From Ophiura sarsii (taxonomy: Eukaryota > Echinodermata > Ophiuroidea > Amphilepidida > Ophiuridae), in the NCBI GenBank assembly GCA_035610835.1, contig CM069442.1:34512452-34576451 (forward strand): 64,000 nt of DNA. The letters run 5' to 3'. The notes under the pieces are model-generated. The model was not told the DNA's origin. It saw only the letters and a program-made list of their open reading frames with translations, and did not search any database. A program made the position numbers and the translations under genes. Positions within the stretch are counted from its first letter, which is position 1, and every line of letters starts with the position of its first letter. Below, in pieces: positions 45,087 to 55,329 of this stretch.

Positions 45087-45495
45087 CAGTGGCAGCGCTG
45101 GGGCGGCGCTACAGGGGGGAAAGAATTTGCCACAAGCCCCTCCAAATATTTTGTTTGCTCCCCCCCCCAAAAAAAAAAATCAATTTAGATAAAATTAGAA
45201 AAAATTGACAATTTTAGCATAAAAAGGCAATTTGTTTCTGCGCTTCATGCGCATTTTTTTACCAAATTAGATTAAACGAGACCAAATTTTTCATAATTTT
45301 AGCATAAAACAGCTAAATTTTGCATGCAAGCGTGCATTTTTATACCAAATTAGTTAGCCTAATAAGACCAAATTTTACAATTTGATAGCAAAATGGCAAA
45401 AACAGTTTGCCCGCTTTGCACGCATCATTTTTCTTTATGCCCCCTAAACAAATCTTTTGCCCCCTCACCAAATTATGATGCTGGTACCGCCACTG
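45087..45495. mobile_element. hAT-type element (CAGTGGC ends) with internal repeats
   Basis: The ends are CAGTGGCAGCGC and GGTACCGCCACTG. Flanks CCCTCACC (45079-45086) and CCCCCACC (45496-45503) match at seven of eight bases. The interior has three or four imperfect units of about 85 bp containing CTGCGCTTCATGCGCATTTT-like palindromes followed by T/A runs and TACCAAATTAG. This organisation parallels 34509-35896. Confidence 0.85.
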
Positions 45496-45746
45496 CCCCC
45501 ACCGGATTGTACTATGTTGCAAATGATCATGGGTAAGAAATCTTCTCTATAGATCCACACATTAGTTTTCATAATAGAATTGATCATGATGATAACACAT
45601 GATGATGATAACAATAGGATTCATTTGAATTTGTTTCAAACAAAGCTCATTCTTAATTAAAAAACAAGAAAACTAAGATGAAATATTTCATTACATCTGC
45701 AAAGATTCTATTGTACAATGTTATGATTGATATTCCTCTCAACAGC

Positions 45747-45952
45747 GAGCGAGTGGATCGGATTTGTCACAGTGACGAACCCGGCGATGGCTGCATAGTC
45801 ATGAATATATTATTTAGCGACAACGCATCAAAATGCTTTGTGTCCAATTGTGTGTGTGAAGAGGTAAAAACGCTTGTTTGCCTGCCGTACACAGCGCCAC
45901 CAACCTCAAACAACCTTGACGATATGTTGCAAGCGCTTGAGGAGCAAAGGTA
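45747..45952 (+). CDS. Candidate internal exon (unrecognised, cysteine-containing)
   Basis: A frame beginning RVDRICHSDEPGDGCIV and ending LDDMLQALEEQR is bounded by an acceptor-like ATTCCTCTCAACAG and a donor-like CAAAG/GTAGGG. The stretch is richer in GC than its surroundings and has six cysteines. It matches no domain I recognise. Downstream, acceptor-like sites at 47356 (TTTTCAG) and 47907 could continue it. It could equally be chance. Confidence 0.3.
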
Positions 45953-46113
45953 GGGGAATTCTCACCTCCAAATAGATTAAATATTTATGGCTTAATTCTA
46001 CTTAAATATTAAATGTGATCTTCTACTGGGGATAGTTTCTTTATGTGTCTATATAAACATTATCTGGTATCATATAAGGAATTAGGTTAAACATTTGTTT
46101 TGCCTTTTAAATA

Positions 46114-46312
46114 CTGTAAAAGCGGTAATTTTCGTGCGATTAATTATTCACGCTTTGCCGATTTGAACTGTTTTGCGTGTTTTTAAATTTGCAATTTGTA
46201 GCTTCATCACATAGACCTATATGCACAATAAATATATTTATGCGTTATTATTTTTGCGGTAGCTCATTCAAGCGCGAAAATATATGTAGCGCAAACATTT
46301 CCACTACTACAG
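46114..46312. mobile_element. CTGTAAA-end TA MITE, copy 6
   Basis: TA lies at 46112-46113 and 46313-46314. The ends are CTGTAAAAGCGGTAATTTTCG and GCAAACATTTCCACTACTACAG. Interior words TTTGCCGATTTGAA, GTTTTTAAATTTGC, ATAGACCTATATGC and GCGGTAGCTC match 59714-59915 and 49340-49519. The right end falls in the duplicated block that follows. Confidence 0.9.
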
Positions 46313-46515
46313 TACCCAGTGGATGATGGAGCATGGGGATGAGGCTAAACAGGCTTTGTAATGGGGGCAAATACCACAATCCCAGTTGACATACAAATAT
46401 GTTATTATGTTTTTCAACATAATACAAGATTTTTGTAGATTTTTGTAAATATTCTGCTGTCTTCTTAGAGGGAAAATGTATATATTTAGATTTTTTTGTT
46501 GTTGTTGATTTTTTT

Positions 46516-46580
46516 AGTGCCGGTTTTTTTTTAGTGCCGGTTGGCCAGCGTGAGTGCCGGCTACACCCGACTGGCGTGGA
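46516..46580 (+). repeat. GC-rich GTGCCGG insert
   Basis: AGTGCCGG occurs three times, including GGCCAGCGTGAGTGCCGG. This core is the reverse complement of 32643-32690. It sits inside sequence missing from the right block of the local duplication, so it was either inserted there or deleted from the other copy. Confidence 0.75.
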
Positions 46581-46653
46581 GACAACCCTGCTACATGTAC
46601 GACATCTTTTATAAATTAATGCATTTTAATAGACATAGATTTTTTTTAATGTA

Positions 46654-46950
46654 AGGCTATATTAAAAAAAATCTTTTGTCTCAAAGCTCCCACGAGCTTT
46701 ATTTAGTTAATCGATGTGCGTTAAAGTTTTTTTCCTTTTTCGACAACAACAAAAAAATCCCAAAGTTTCACAGATTTTTCAGATTTTCATTGATCACATC
46801 ATTTTAAATACCAAAGGTCAATTTTCCAAGGATTTCAATATTTTATATTTATAAAAATAAATTTAAAAAAACTTTTAAAAAAAACGCATTCCGCATTAGG
46901 TTTTGAAAAACTGAAGAGCTTTGAGACAAAAGATTTTTTTTAATGTAGCC
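46654..46950. mobile_element. AGGCTATATT MITE, copy 2
   Basis: The ends AGGCTATATTAAAAAAAATC...TTTTGTCTCAAAGCTC and GAGCTTTGAGACAAAAG...TAATGTAGCC are inverted. The body is collinear with 5107-5390. It lies at the junction of a local tandem duplication. Confidence 0.88.
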
Positions 46951-47214
46951 TAATATATGTAGCGCAAACATTTCCACTTTTTTACGGTACCCAGTGGATG
47001 ATGGAGCATGGGGACGGGGCTAAACAGGCTTGTAATGGGGCAAAAACCACAATCCCAGTTGACATACAAATATTTGATTATGTTTTTCAACATAATACAA
47101 GATTTGTGTAGATTTTTGTAAATATTCTGCTCAGTGTCTTTTTAGATGGAAAATGTATCACATTTTATAATTAATGCATTTTAAAGCACATAGACCTTTT
47201 TTAATGTGTCTGTT

Positions 47215-49200
47215 TAGCTATTTGTTAAAACAGGTATATTTTCCCTCTTAAAATAGTGTAAATATTTACAAATGAAATCATCAACTAACAACACTATTCT
47301 GATACATAATAAATCATATTTATAATATGCAACAACGCTAATGGATTGATTTTCAGAAAAACGGTCAAATCTCTTCTATACACAGATGTTCATCCCATAT
47401 GGCTGTTGCCGTCGTCGAAGACGACCACATCTCTATCCTCAAAATGGTTATTACTAGTTAGCGAGCAGCCAACCAAGCCCAGAATCGAGTCTGTTCAAAA
47501 CACCACACACCAGTTTCATTATCATCCTATATTATCTAGGGAAAATATCTATAGATTGAAATTGGAGATTTTTTTTCCTTTTCTATTCTCTCTCCAGAAG
47601 TAAAAGGGAAAATAGGGCATGTATGCTATCCACATAGCAAATCTCCGATTACCAATTACACACTGCAAATTCTACATGTCCTACATACTGAAATATCCCG
47701 AGCTAAGCTGGAGTTGTGTGAGCGAGCAATCGTTGAAATGTGACTCAAGTCGATCGACTATGCCGTAGCGCCACGCGGGGTTTGACGGCCCGTAATACAA
47801 GTGGGAAGCCAAGCACGTCTTTTCTTCTTACATACGGTTATTTGCCACCTTTACGAGCTTTCAACATTTGTTCCCCATTCTGTTTGGTGTATATTTTCCT
47901 TTTGCAGGAGGCCGATACACCCCGTATTATCAGCGCAGCAGCAACACAATAACAGTATCACATGAATAAACCAACCTAAAAAAATAGACGCAAATTCTGG
48001 ATTTTGACATCTAACAATGGTATCAGTCCATGTAAGCCATGAATCTTGGAAATCAAACACGACAATATTTATACATTAAGTGCCAGGTATATTCCTTTGT
48101 GAATATCACAAATTAAATTTGATGTTTTTATGAATTGCTGTGCAACCCAGTAACCTATTTTCTTTGATAGACAGAGTTGTTAGTATATGTCATACATCAA
48201 AAGTATCCAACCAGGGGGCGCTCTACTTAACCATCACATCAACCAGAAGTCGGCGGCCAGGAATATTTTTTAGTATGGCAATATTGGTGCGTGTGAGGCT
48301 AAAAATTGGTACAATTTGAAAGTACATGTATTGACAGTTTAAAAGCAAATTAGTACATGTACTTATGGGAACTTATGGGAATTAAACTGAAAGACTTAAA
48401 TATAAAAGTAATTGTTTCTTTTAGCTGGATCAACAATCAAACAGTCTAACTTTACAATTGGCAAACACTTTTAAAGAAAAAGATCGTTATGGTTTATGAA
48501 TTTTCAATGTCATTTATAATTATATTGAAAATACTTTGTGTTCAATTTAATATGTCCAAATGTCCAAAAATGAAAGTATTAAAACAAAATTTCTTGGAAA
48601 TAGTAACTTGAATATAATACAAGCTTTTGTTTTGCCAATAAGAAAACCAGTTGGAAATGTTTCCAAAACTGAAATGCACACTACTCGTTAGCCTAACACT
48701 GCTATGATCAATTCATCTCTCCGCCATACACTCAAGTATATTACCGACCATCTTATTGCAAATACACAGACATCACAAATATAATCTTAATTGAAATACA
48801 ACTCAATATAAAGTACAATAGTGAGTCTATCAACCTCATCACCTGTCTGAGATAGACACAAAGTCCATTATTCATCACATCTATACCAATCCACAAGCAA
48901 GTAAATGGCAAAACAGTGCACTCTAAAAACCTCCATCAACATCTCGTGCAGAAGTGCTTGTGAATGCATCAGGAAATTGAGATAAAACGCGACACTATGT
49001 TTCCAAATACCCGCCTAAATTGGACGTCTAGCTTCGACTCTTATGTTTTACTTTGAAAGGTTCGGAAATTCTCGCAGACTACTCAAACATCACTGCTGTT
49101 ATATGGCTTACATTTGATCTTTGAATGGCTCTGTAAATGGGGAATTTATTGGGGTGTGCTCGAACATATAGGTGGGGTATGTGAAGATTGAAATACTAAA
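47215..49200. other. Mostly unannotated; candidate terminal exon inside
   Basis: Possible coding continuation of 45747-45952 near 47357 (acceptor TTTTCAG, all three frames open for about 90 bp) and at 47908. Otherwise AT-rich unique-looking sequence. Confidence 0.4.
47908..47969 (+). CDS. Candidate terminal exon (tentative)
   Basis: A strong pyrimidine tract and acceptor (TATATTTTCCTTTTGCAG/G) ends at 47907. Two frames after it are plausible: one reads GRYTPYYQRSSNTITVSHE with stop at 47969, and one reads RPIHPVLSAQQQHNNSIT with stop at 47965. The latter is in phase with the donor at 45952. AATAAA at 47965-47970 could be a polyadenylation signal. No homology is recognised. Confidence 0.25.
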
Positions 49201-49204
49201 ACAC

Positions 49205-49325
49205 AGGGTGTCCCGAAAGTCACCACACAATTTTAAAATGTGACATATATGGTTAAATTTAAACATTGAGTATATTCTCAGAGGAGGCAGTTGACAAGGG
49301 ATGACAGCAAGACCCGGGAAATTGA
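49205..49325 (+). mobile_element. Lone CAGGGTGTCCC transposon terminus
   Basis: ACAGGGTGTCCCGAAAGTCA resembles the CAGGGTG starts of the TA elements at 818 and 31244. No inverted partner was found nearby, so the element is truncated or its end is outside recognition. Confidence 0.45.
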
Positions 49326-49339
49326 TTCCCAACCGAATT

Positions 49340-49519
49340 TTTTTGCGCGATTACATTTTCGCGCTTTGCTGATTTTTAGCCATTTCGCTTGTTTTTAAAT
49401 TTGCGATTTTGAAAGCTCAGACAAAATAAAAACATTTGCGTGTTTTTATTTTCGCGGTAGCTGCTTGGAGTGCTTAAAGCACGAAAATTAATGTAGCGCG
49501 AACATTTCCACGTTTACAG
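49340..49519. mobile_element. CTGTAAA-end TA MITE, copy 7 (left end lost)
   Basis: The right end GCGCGAACATTTCCACGTTTACAG is followed by TA at 49520-49521. The interior TTTTGCGCGATTACATTTTCGCG, TTTGCTGATTTT and CGCGGTAGCTGCTTGGAG matches 59714-59915. The left terminus is replaced by unrelated sequence. Confidence 0.85.
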
Positions 49520-49524
49520 TAATC

Positions 49525-50610
49525 AAAACTGCCCTTGTGTCCTAAACTGTTTTCAATAAAGAGGTGTATGTATACCCCTCGGCCCACTCACCGACTTGAC
49601 AAAGGGTTTAAGGTAGGGGTAAAGGTATATAGGGGGTGTCCCTAATTGAACAAGCAAGATCTGCATGTTAGGCATCTGATCAAATCACACTCTACATAAT
49701 ATAATCTTTACAAATACATAATGACAGGGCAATCATCCAGTGATATCGCTGCCCTGGACAAACCAAAGAGGAAGATGTACAAATGAAAAAGGGAAATCCC
49801 CGCATTTCAACGAGGAAGTTCAAACAAGCTGGTTTTACCACAAACAAAGTACATACATACTTGAATGACACAAACCTTTGACCGGGGCATGGTGTGAGAG
49901 TTGGAATCTGTCAGATGAGATTGACCCCGGGGGAGGGGGTGACCTATACTACGTGGATGTAAGAAATGTGAACATGGTGACCAGCTTATATCATAATCTT
50001 CTGTTACTAGGGAGGTTCCTAAAATTACTAATTAACTTATCCTTTACTCATATTTTAGAGTCTTTTTGACCTTATGGCTAATTTTGGTTATTTTTCTAAC
50101 TCAAAAACATCCTTATTTAACAGTTTTTCCCCACTTTCTCATAATCTCAGGTTCCTTGCCAAAAACCGACCAAATTGAGTAGCAATGCATGTATAGTTTA
50201 ATTTACATCGGTGCACTAGACATCCACAACCGAATGGGTGTCAGAGGTAGCCCCCCCCCCCCCCCCCCCTAGACACACCACTGTCCACAACCCCATTCAA
50301 CCCCCTTGCTCTATCAACTAGAAAATCAGACAACTTTGCACTCTTCATCCCAAAATATTTGAACCCCACAAGTGTGTTTTAAGACCATATCTTTGAAATA
50401 AAATCCATTTTCAAATCCCCAGTTTGAGGCCTAGGATGAAACATTCCTCAAACAAATCAAATTGAGGGACCAGAGGTTAAAGATATTTAAGAACAAGGAA
50501 GTTCAACAACAAAAATAAATGCATTAATAAAAATAGCTTGTTTCCTATGCGCTCACATGTTTTGAGCCATTTTGTACTGCATTATTTGAGAAATAACTGA
50601 TTTTACTCTT
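49525..50610. other. No gene; C19 run at 50251-50269
   Basis: The poly-C run is followed by CTAGACACACCACTG, which looks like the end of a hAT-like element (CAGTGGTGTGTCTAGG in reverse). No second end was seen. The rest is unrecognised. Confidence 0.4.
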
Positions 50611-50612
50611 AA

Positions 50613-50815
50613 AGGCATATTATGCGATCTTATGCATGGAACATCCTCTCATATTCAATTTTTTTTCTCTAAATGAAATTTTGTGTCAAATTACATTTAT
50701 AAACATGACACTAATAAAATGTCTTCTAAATTACAGAGCTATGTTTCCTAATTACTTCAAAATGATGTGTGAAAACAAGTTGCCGGGTTAACCCAACAGT
50801 TTATTTTCCCAGTGA
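50613..50815. mobile_element. AGGCATATTATG foldback element, left half
   Basis: TTAA at 50609-50612 is followed by AGGCATATTATGCGATCTT...CATGGAACA. It continues through TACAGAGC, CTAATTACTTCAAAATGATG and a central hairpin GTTGCCGGGTTAACCCAAC. The right arm is missing or replaced. Confidence 0.75.
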
Positions 50816-51072
50816 TTTTTTCTTCCTCGTAACTAGAATTCCATGGTTTGATACCGTGTTTACACCATTTACAGTGTTTCTGGCTACAATTGCAACTGCA
50901 CACAAGTGAACACAATAGTACAGTATGCTTAATGATAACAAACAAAGTTTAAATGTTGAAAAATGCCTCAAATTGGAAGCAGATTTCCATCATGATTTAG
51001 TAAAGTTCTGTGATTTTTTTACAGAAAATACAGTCAGGATAGATTTATGAGTCCAGAAATGTGCGGTTTATA

Positions 51073-51233
51073 CAGTAGAGCCCACAATTATTCATACCCT
51101 TTGACAAATATGATGTTTTGTGTGCGTTTTTCTCATTATTGCGAAAAGTGCACCCCTCCAGCTAGTAAAGATATAAGAAAAATGCAAACAACTCATATTT
51201 TTCAAAGGGTATGAATAATTGTGGGCTTAACTG
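51073..51233. mobile_element. TA-flanked MITE (CAGTAGAGCCCACAATTATT ends), 161 bp
   Basis: TA lies at 51071-51072 and 51234-51235. The inverted ends are CAGTAGAGCCCACAATTATT and AATAATTGTGGGCTTAACTG, extended by CATACCCTTTGA. CAGT...ACTG ends with TA are typical of Tc1-like elements. Confidence 0.92.
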
Positions 51234-51235
51234 TA

Positions 51236-51378
51236 TCTCTCCATGAGCAAAAGTAATCCAAGCGTATGTGCGTATTTGGCGTACGCAGTAACGCTCGTGT
51301 CATGCTTACAATGCACCGTGCACCTTTTATTGTTACGCAAGCCTCATGTGTGCCCATGCTCAATTTGGAACTAACTAG
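51236..51378 (+). repeat. TCTCTCC..GCAAAAGTAATCCAAGCG repeat, copy 2
   Basis: TCTCTCCATGAGCAAAAGTA then ATCCAAGCGTA, ATGCACCGTGCACC, CTCATGTGTG and CAATTTGGAACT is collinear with 62160-62345. It runs directly into the MITE at 51379. The unit is CpG-rich (GCGTACGC), unlike its surroundings. Confidence 0.72.
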
Positions 51379-51755
51379 ACTATAGATGAGGTGACCGTTG
51401 TTTACATCAGTAGTGTTTACAAATTGATTAGCGCCTGGTCTAGAGACATGCTAGAGGTACTAGTCCATGACTATACTGCATACATTACTATATGAAAACA
51501 AAACACACATCACTGAGCGCCAATTTTAAAAGCACATGCCCTTATGGTGCGCACGCAAACCGCCGGGCAACCAGAGTTAGTACCTGGTCTCTCATCGTGC
51601 TGCATCGGGATGCAGACCATGACTACAGCACTATTACACCGTAAGCATGGTAAGCATGGTAAGTAATGATCAATCAAGTGTGAATTAAAGCACCGTTCCC
51701 TGTAGGTGCGCACGCAAACCGCCGGCACTACGTCACCGGTCACACCATCTATAGT
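51379..51755. mobile_element. TATAGATG(A)GGTGACC MITE, copy 2
   Basis: Left ACTATAGATGAGGTGACCG and right CGTCACCGGTCACACCATCTATAGT are the same ends as 5503-5844. GTGCGCACGCAAACCGCCGG occurs twice inside (about 51546 and 51706). The interior otherwise shows no homology to the first copy. Confidence 0.82.
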
Positions 51756-51759
51756 GCAT

Positions 51760-52710
51760 CTTTGAGATCAGTTGAGATGTGACTATTGTGTTATCATCAA
51801 TTTCATAAACTATGAACAGACCATAAAGTATACACCTGGCAAAAAAGTATCATACCACCGGGTTATTGTCGCATGGCAAATGACTTTACGACACCATGAT
51901 GTGGTTTTTTAGGTAAATTTGATTGCATACACATTCCAGTCAATATTTTGTTCTTCAGACAATGCCTTTGATTTCATCTGGCAACTCAGAGCATGAAGCT
52001 TCATGCTCAGAGTAATTTTCCTGACTTTATTAAGTTCACGCTACGGTTACAAGTTGATAATATTAAGCCGGGTATATACGCTATGTAATTGTAATGCTAT
52101 TAAAGCTAGTTTATCTCTTACCTGTGTGGGTGACAAGTATAAAATTCAGCAGTCATGAGGACACATCCGATGTACCACATGGTTGATATCGGGAGAAGTA
52201 AAGACAAAAGAGAAAAAAGAAGAAATAAAAAACATTTAATATTTGTGAAACAAATCAAGCTCTGCAGCCTTGACTATACTTCAATTTTACACTAAATTTC
52301 TTATTTTGTTTGTTTTAAAAGATTATTGGAAGTTTTCAGTAATTTTGGAAATATTTGGCATTTAAAAAAGACTTCACTTGCAACTCACATCTCACAAAGT
52401 ACTCACAAAAAAACCTTCACTGCGGAGACAAGTATATTTATCACAGACAACTTGCAAATCATTTTGAATCCTTTAAATACAATTTACTCCACTTCACTTA
52501 AACGTTAAGTAACTTGACATTTAGTTTAACCATGGGCACATCAGATACTCAGGAAATATCTACAAGCTATTCATTCATACTAAACTATGTAAAATTTAAG
52601 TTTACAACATCCGCATTCAAACATACCTCTTGTAATACATCACCGGTGCTTTGTTGTTAATCGTTAAGCAGTGCATTGGGTTGACGGTGTTATTAACTTG
52701 TAAAAGTTAC
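51760..52710. other. No gene; lone Tc1-like terminus near 51833
   Basis: TACACCTGGCAAAAAAGTAT then CATACCACC at about 51832-51862 looks like one end of a Tc1-like element, with no partner end found. An internal palindrome GAGCATGAAGCTTCATGCTC lies at about 51990-52009. No exon was recognised. Confidence 0.45.
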
Positions 52711-52716
52711 CCTTAA

Positions 52717-52923
52717 CCCCCTGAGAACTACCGGTCGATTGGTTAAAAATATGGATACATCATGTATTGCACCAATGAGAGACAGTGTTAGAATAATTGT
52801 ATCCCTGATAAAGATTGGAGTGAAATATTTTACAAGCTGCATTTTAATTGGCTATTCAAATTAGTATATCTTGCAATACACCAATCAGAACCACTGTAAG
52901 ATAGGCCGGTAGTGCCCAGGGGG
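52717..52923. mobile_element. TTAA-flanked MITE (CCCCCTG ends), 207 bp
   Basis: TTAA lies at 52713-52716 and 52924-52927. The ends are CCCCCTGAGAACTACCGG and CCGGTAGTGCCCAGGGGG. Further inverted words ATTGGTTA/TTGGCTATT and TGCAATACACCAATCA/ATTGCACCAATGA occur inside. It is of piggyBac-type by target site. Confidence 0.88.
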
Positions 52924-53285
52924 TTAAAAGTTCATAAAGTTTAGGCCTATATAAAGTTCAACTTTGTATTGTCATGATATGGCAAGTCAGACATTTTTAC
53001 AAGACAGTTTTCTGGTGAAGGATTGCTGAGTACTTTTACCTCAACTACCAACTAGTTTCAATGGTGAGGCTACAGTAAGTATCAACCAAAATGGGGGGAA
53101 ATTATAAAATTAACCAAAATTGTAGAAAACATGTTTACAAAAAGATGAAAAAGACTTGACATATTCCATCAATTGCAGACATTTTACTGAAAATATAAAC
53201 AAAAATGGACATAAAAAGAGAACTCGTAAGAGGTCAAATACCAAATTAGATCAAAAACAGCAAGTCAGGGGGATATTTTGGGTTA

Positions 53286-53665
53286 ACACTGCAAAAAAAA
53301 GCGTTTATATGTCTGATAACACTTAATAAACACTTCAACACATTTATTTTTGTGTTTTACGTGTAAAGGTATAGGAGGCATTGCATACGATAAACGTTTG
53401 CATAAACACTACAACACGTTTATAGAGGTAATTGTGTAATATTTATTAACACACCAACATGTTTATATCAGCAATAAGAAACATGTTGGGATATTAATAA
53501 TTATACAACAAATACATCTATAAACGTGTTTATGCAAACGTTTATCGTATGTAATGCCTCCTATACCTTTACACATGAAACACAAAAATAAACGTGTTGA
53601 AGTGTTTATTAAGTGTTATCAGAAAAAGACACGTTTCTTTTTACACACGTTTCTTTTTACAGTGT
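53286..53665. mobile_element. Long foldback element (ACACTGCAAAAAAAAGCGT ends)
   Basis: The ends ACACTGCAAAAAAAAGCG and CGTTTCTTTTTACAGTGT are inverted. Arms of about 170 bp follow, with GTGTTTATTAAGTGTTATC, AGGTATAGGAGGCATTGCAT and ATAAACGTTTGCATAAACA and their complements. The TAAACGTGTTTA motif recurs several times. No clear target duplication was found. Confidence 0.88.
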
Positions 53666-53669
53666 AGGT

Positions 53670-54080
53670 TTATAAACAATTTGTTTATGCTTTAAACATA
53701 TTCAAGACGATTCTAAAAAGAGCTTGGGAACTATCACAGCAGCGATTACTTAGTAAGTCAATGATTTGTATGCATACTTTGAATTATGTATCTGTGATAT
53801 GTTCAACAGTATAGAGACCTTGCACATCATATTCATCATCAGTTATACAGGAAGATCACATTGTTTTACCTATGAAGGCACCCACATAAAAGGTGGTTTT
53901 GTTACGTTTTAATTATCTAATTGTCTTTAGGCTATTGTATTTGTGTAACCCTCTATGAGATTGACTTGTGTTTGGGCTTATTTTGAAGGAAATTTAATAC
54001 CCTTTAATAATCTGAAGAGGGGAAATCTATAATTGTTGATTTAAATAATACTGCTCGTTAAACATAATTAGTCAGAGTGG
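53670..54080. other. No gene or repeat recognised
   Basis: AT-rich sequence immediately before the 15-bp minisatellite. Confidence 0.35.
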
Positions 54081-54083
54081 TTG

Positions 54084-54309
54084 AGGGAGTGGAGGAGGAG
54101 GGAGTGGAGGAGGAGGGAGTGGAGGAGGAGGGAGTGGAGGAGGAGGGAGTGGAGGAGGAGGGAGTGGAGGAGGAGGGAGTGGAGGAGGAGGGAGTGGAGG
54201 AGGAGGGAGTGGAGGAGGAGGGAGTGGAGGAGGAGGGAGTGGAGGAGGAGGGAGTGGAGGAGGAGGGAGTGGAGGAGGAGGGAGTGGAGGAGGGAGTGGA
54301 GGAGGAGGA
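54084..54309. repeat. 15-bp minisatellite (GGGAGTGGAGGAGGA)
   Basis: About 15 nearly identical head-to-tail copies of GGGAGTGGAGGAGGA, with one shortened unit near the right end. Because 15 is divisible by three, all frames on both strands stay open (for example GVEEE repeats). That is a property of the array and not evidence of coding. Near-identity suggests recent expansion. The G-rich strand could form G-quadruplex or triplex structures. Confidence 0.95.
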
Positions 54310-54639
54310 GATAACTGTCCAATATATGGGTGAAAATGGAGCATTGTCATGGAATAGAGCTTTCTAATTATTAGCCTTATGTCAGTTTAGTTCTAGATGA
54401 TGCAAAAATGCTTTACATTACTTAAACTAAGTATCAATTAAGCAAATCTGATTAACAAAGTAGGATGAACCATGTGCATGTATAGTCATAAATCTGTTTT
54501 TGTCTAGGTTTCAAAATTTTAATTGATGGAAATTTAAATTGAAGGCTCTCATTTTGATGTAAAAGCAATTAGTCCCAATTTGTATTTGCATAATTTAGTT
54601 ATTTTTTCCAGTATATATCAAATGCTGTATTTTGACCAC

Positions 54640-54845
54640 CCTGTATATATATATATATTTCCTAATAAGCTGACCAATTAATATTGAATATGGCTGGATT
54701 GGTAATTTACTCAATTACAACAAAACATGCCTAGCCTTTAAATAGGTCCTGCATATTATAGACAATGGAAGACAAAAAGGAAATCATCATTTTGTATAGA
54801 ATTTAATTGTAACACCCTGTATAATGTTTAGGTCACCCTGTATAT
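54640..54845 (+). repeat. Three CACCCTGTA transposon-like termini close together
   Basis: CACCCTGTA occurs at about 54639, 54812 and 54833, matching the right-hand ends (CACCCTG plus TA) of the elements at 818-1729 and 31244-31896. A (TA)n run follows the first. They may be the right ends of nested or solo termini; left partners were not found. Confidence 0.5.
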
Positions 54846-54849
54846 TTGC

Positions 54850-55328
54850 GTTATTTACAATCCTTAGATTATAAGCTTTCCAAATAAATAGGGTTTCAAA
54901 CCCTTTTAGATGTAAACCTTTTGATATATTCTACTGAAACTGCGAAAGGAGGTATATTTCATGAAATAGGCCCATGTCACACAAATGTAGCAGCCCAGGT
55001 TAAAAAATGTGACCAGAAAGGAATCAACCATGTGTCATTCACCGTAATCATGGCGTATTACAGTCCATTCAGTTTATTCTTTGTATTGACGTGGGATTTT
55101 TGAAAGTGATATAAACTTGCACGAATGAAATGGGATTTTGAGCTTATAATAGTTTTGGTGAACTATTAGTTCAGTAGCTAGTCCGCCACAATTCCAGTAA
55201 ACTATATCATATGCTGGGACTTTATACAGAAGCATGGACAGACGGAGGGGTTTTGCATCTTGCAGCGGAGTCAAATGTGGCAAAGTAGCATGGCGTCTAA
55301 GATTCAAACATTACAAGGATGGTACAGT
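54850..55328. other. No gene recognised
   Basis: Unique-looking sequence with short unsupported frames. Confidence 0.35.
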
Positions 55329-55329
55329 A

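Larger units (their letters stand above)
46282..47210 (+). repeat. Local tandem duplication, ~0.67-kb period, bracketing a MITE
   Basis: The block starting ATATGTAGCGCAAACATTTCC and continuing ACCCAGTGGATGATGGAGC, AACATAATACAAGAT and ATTTTGTAAATATTCTGCT occurs at 46282-46653 and again at 46957-47210 in the same orientation. The AGGCTATATT MITE (46654-46950) lies exactly between. The left block also holds an about 120-bp insert (around 46486-46607) that the right block lacks. Small differences between blocks show some age. Confidence 0.9.

Noticed and set aside
54077..54367. Long low-complexity frames on both strands (GVEEE, PPPLPP and similar)
   Set aside because: They result from a 15-bp tandem repeat without stops in any frame.
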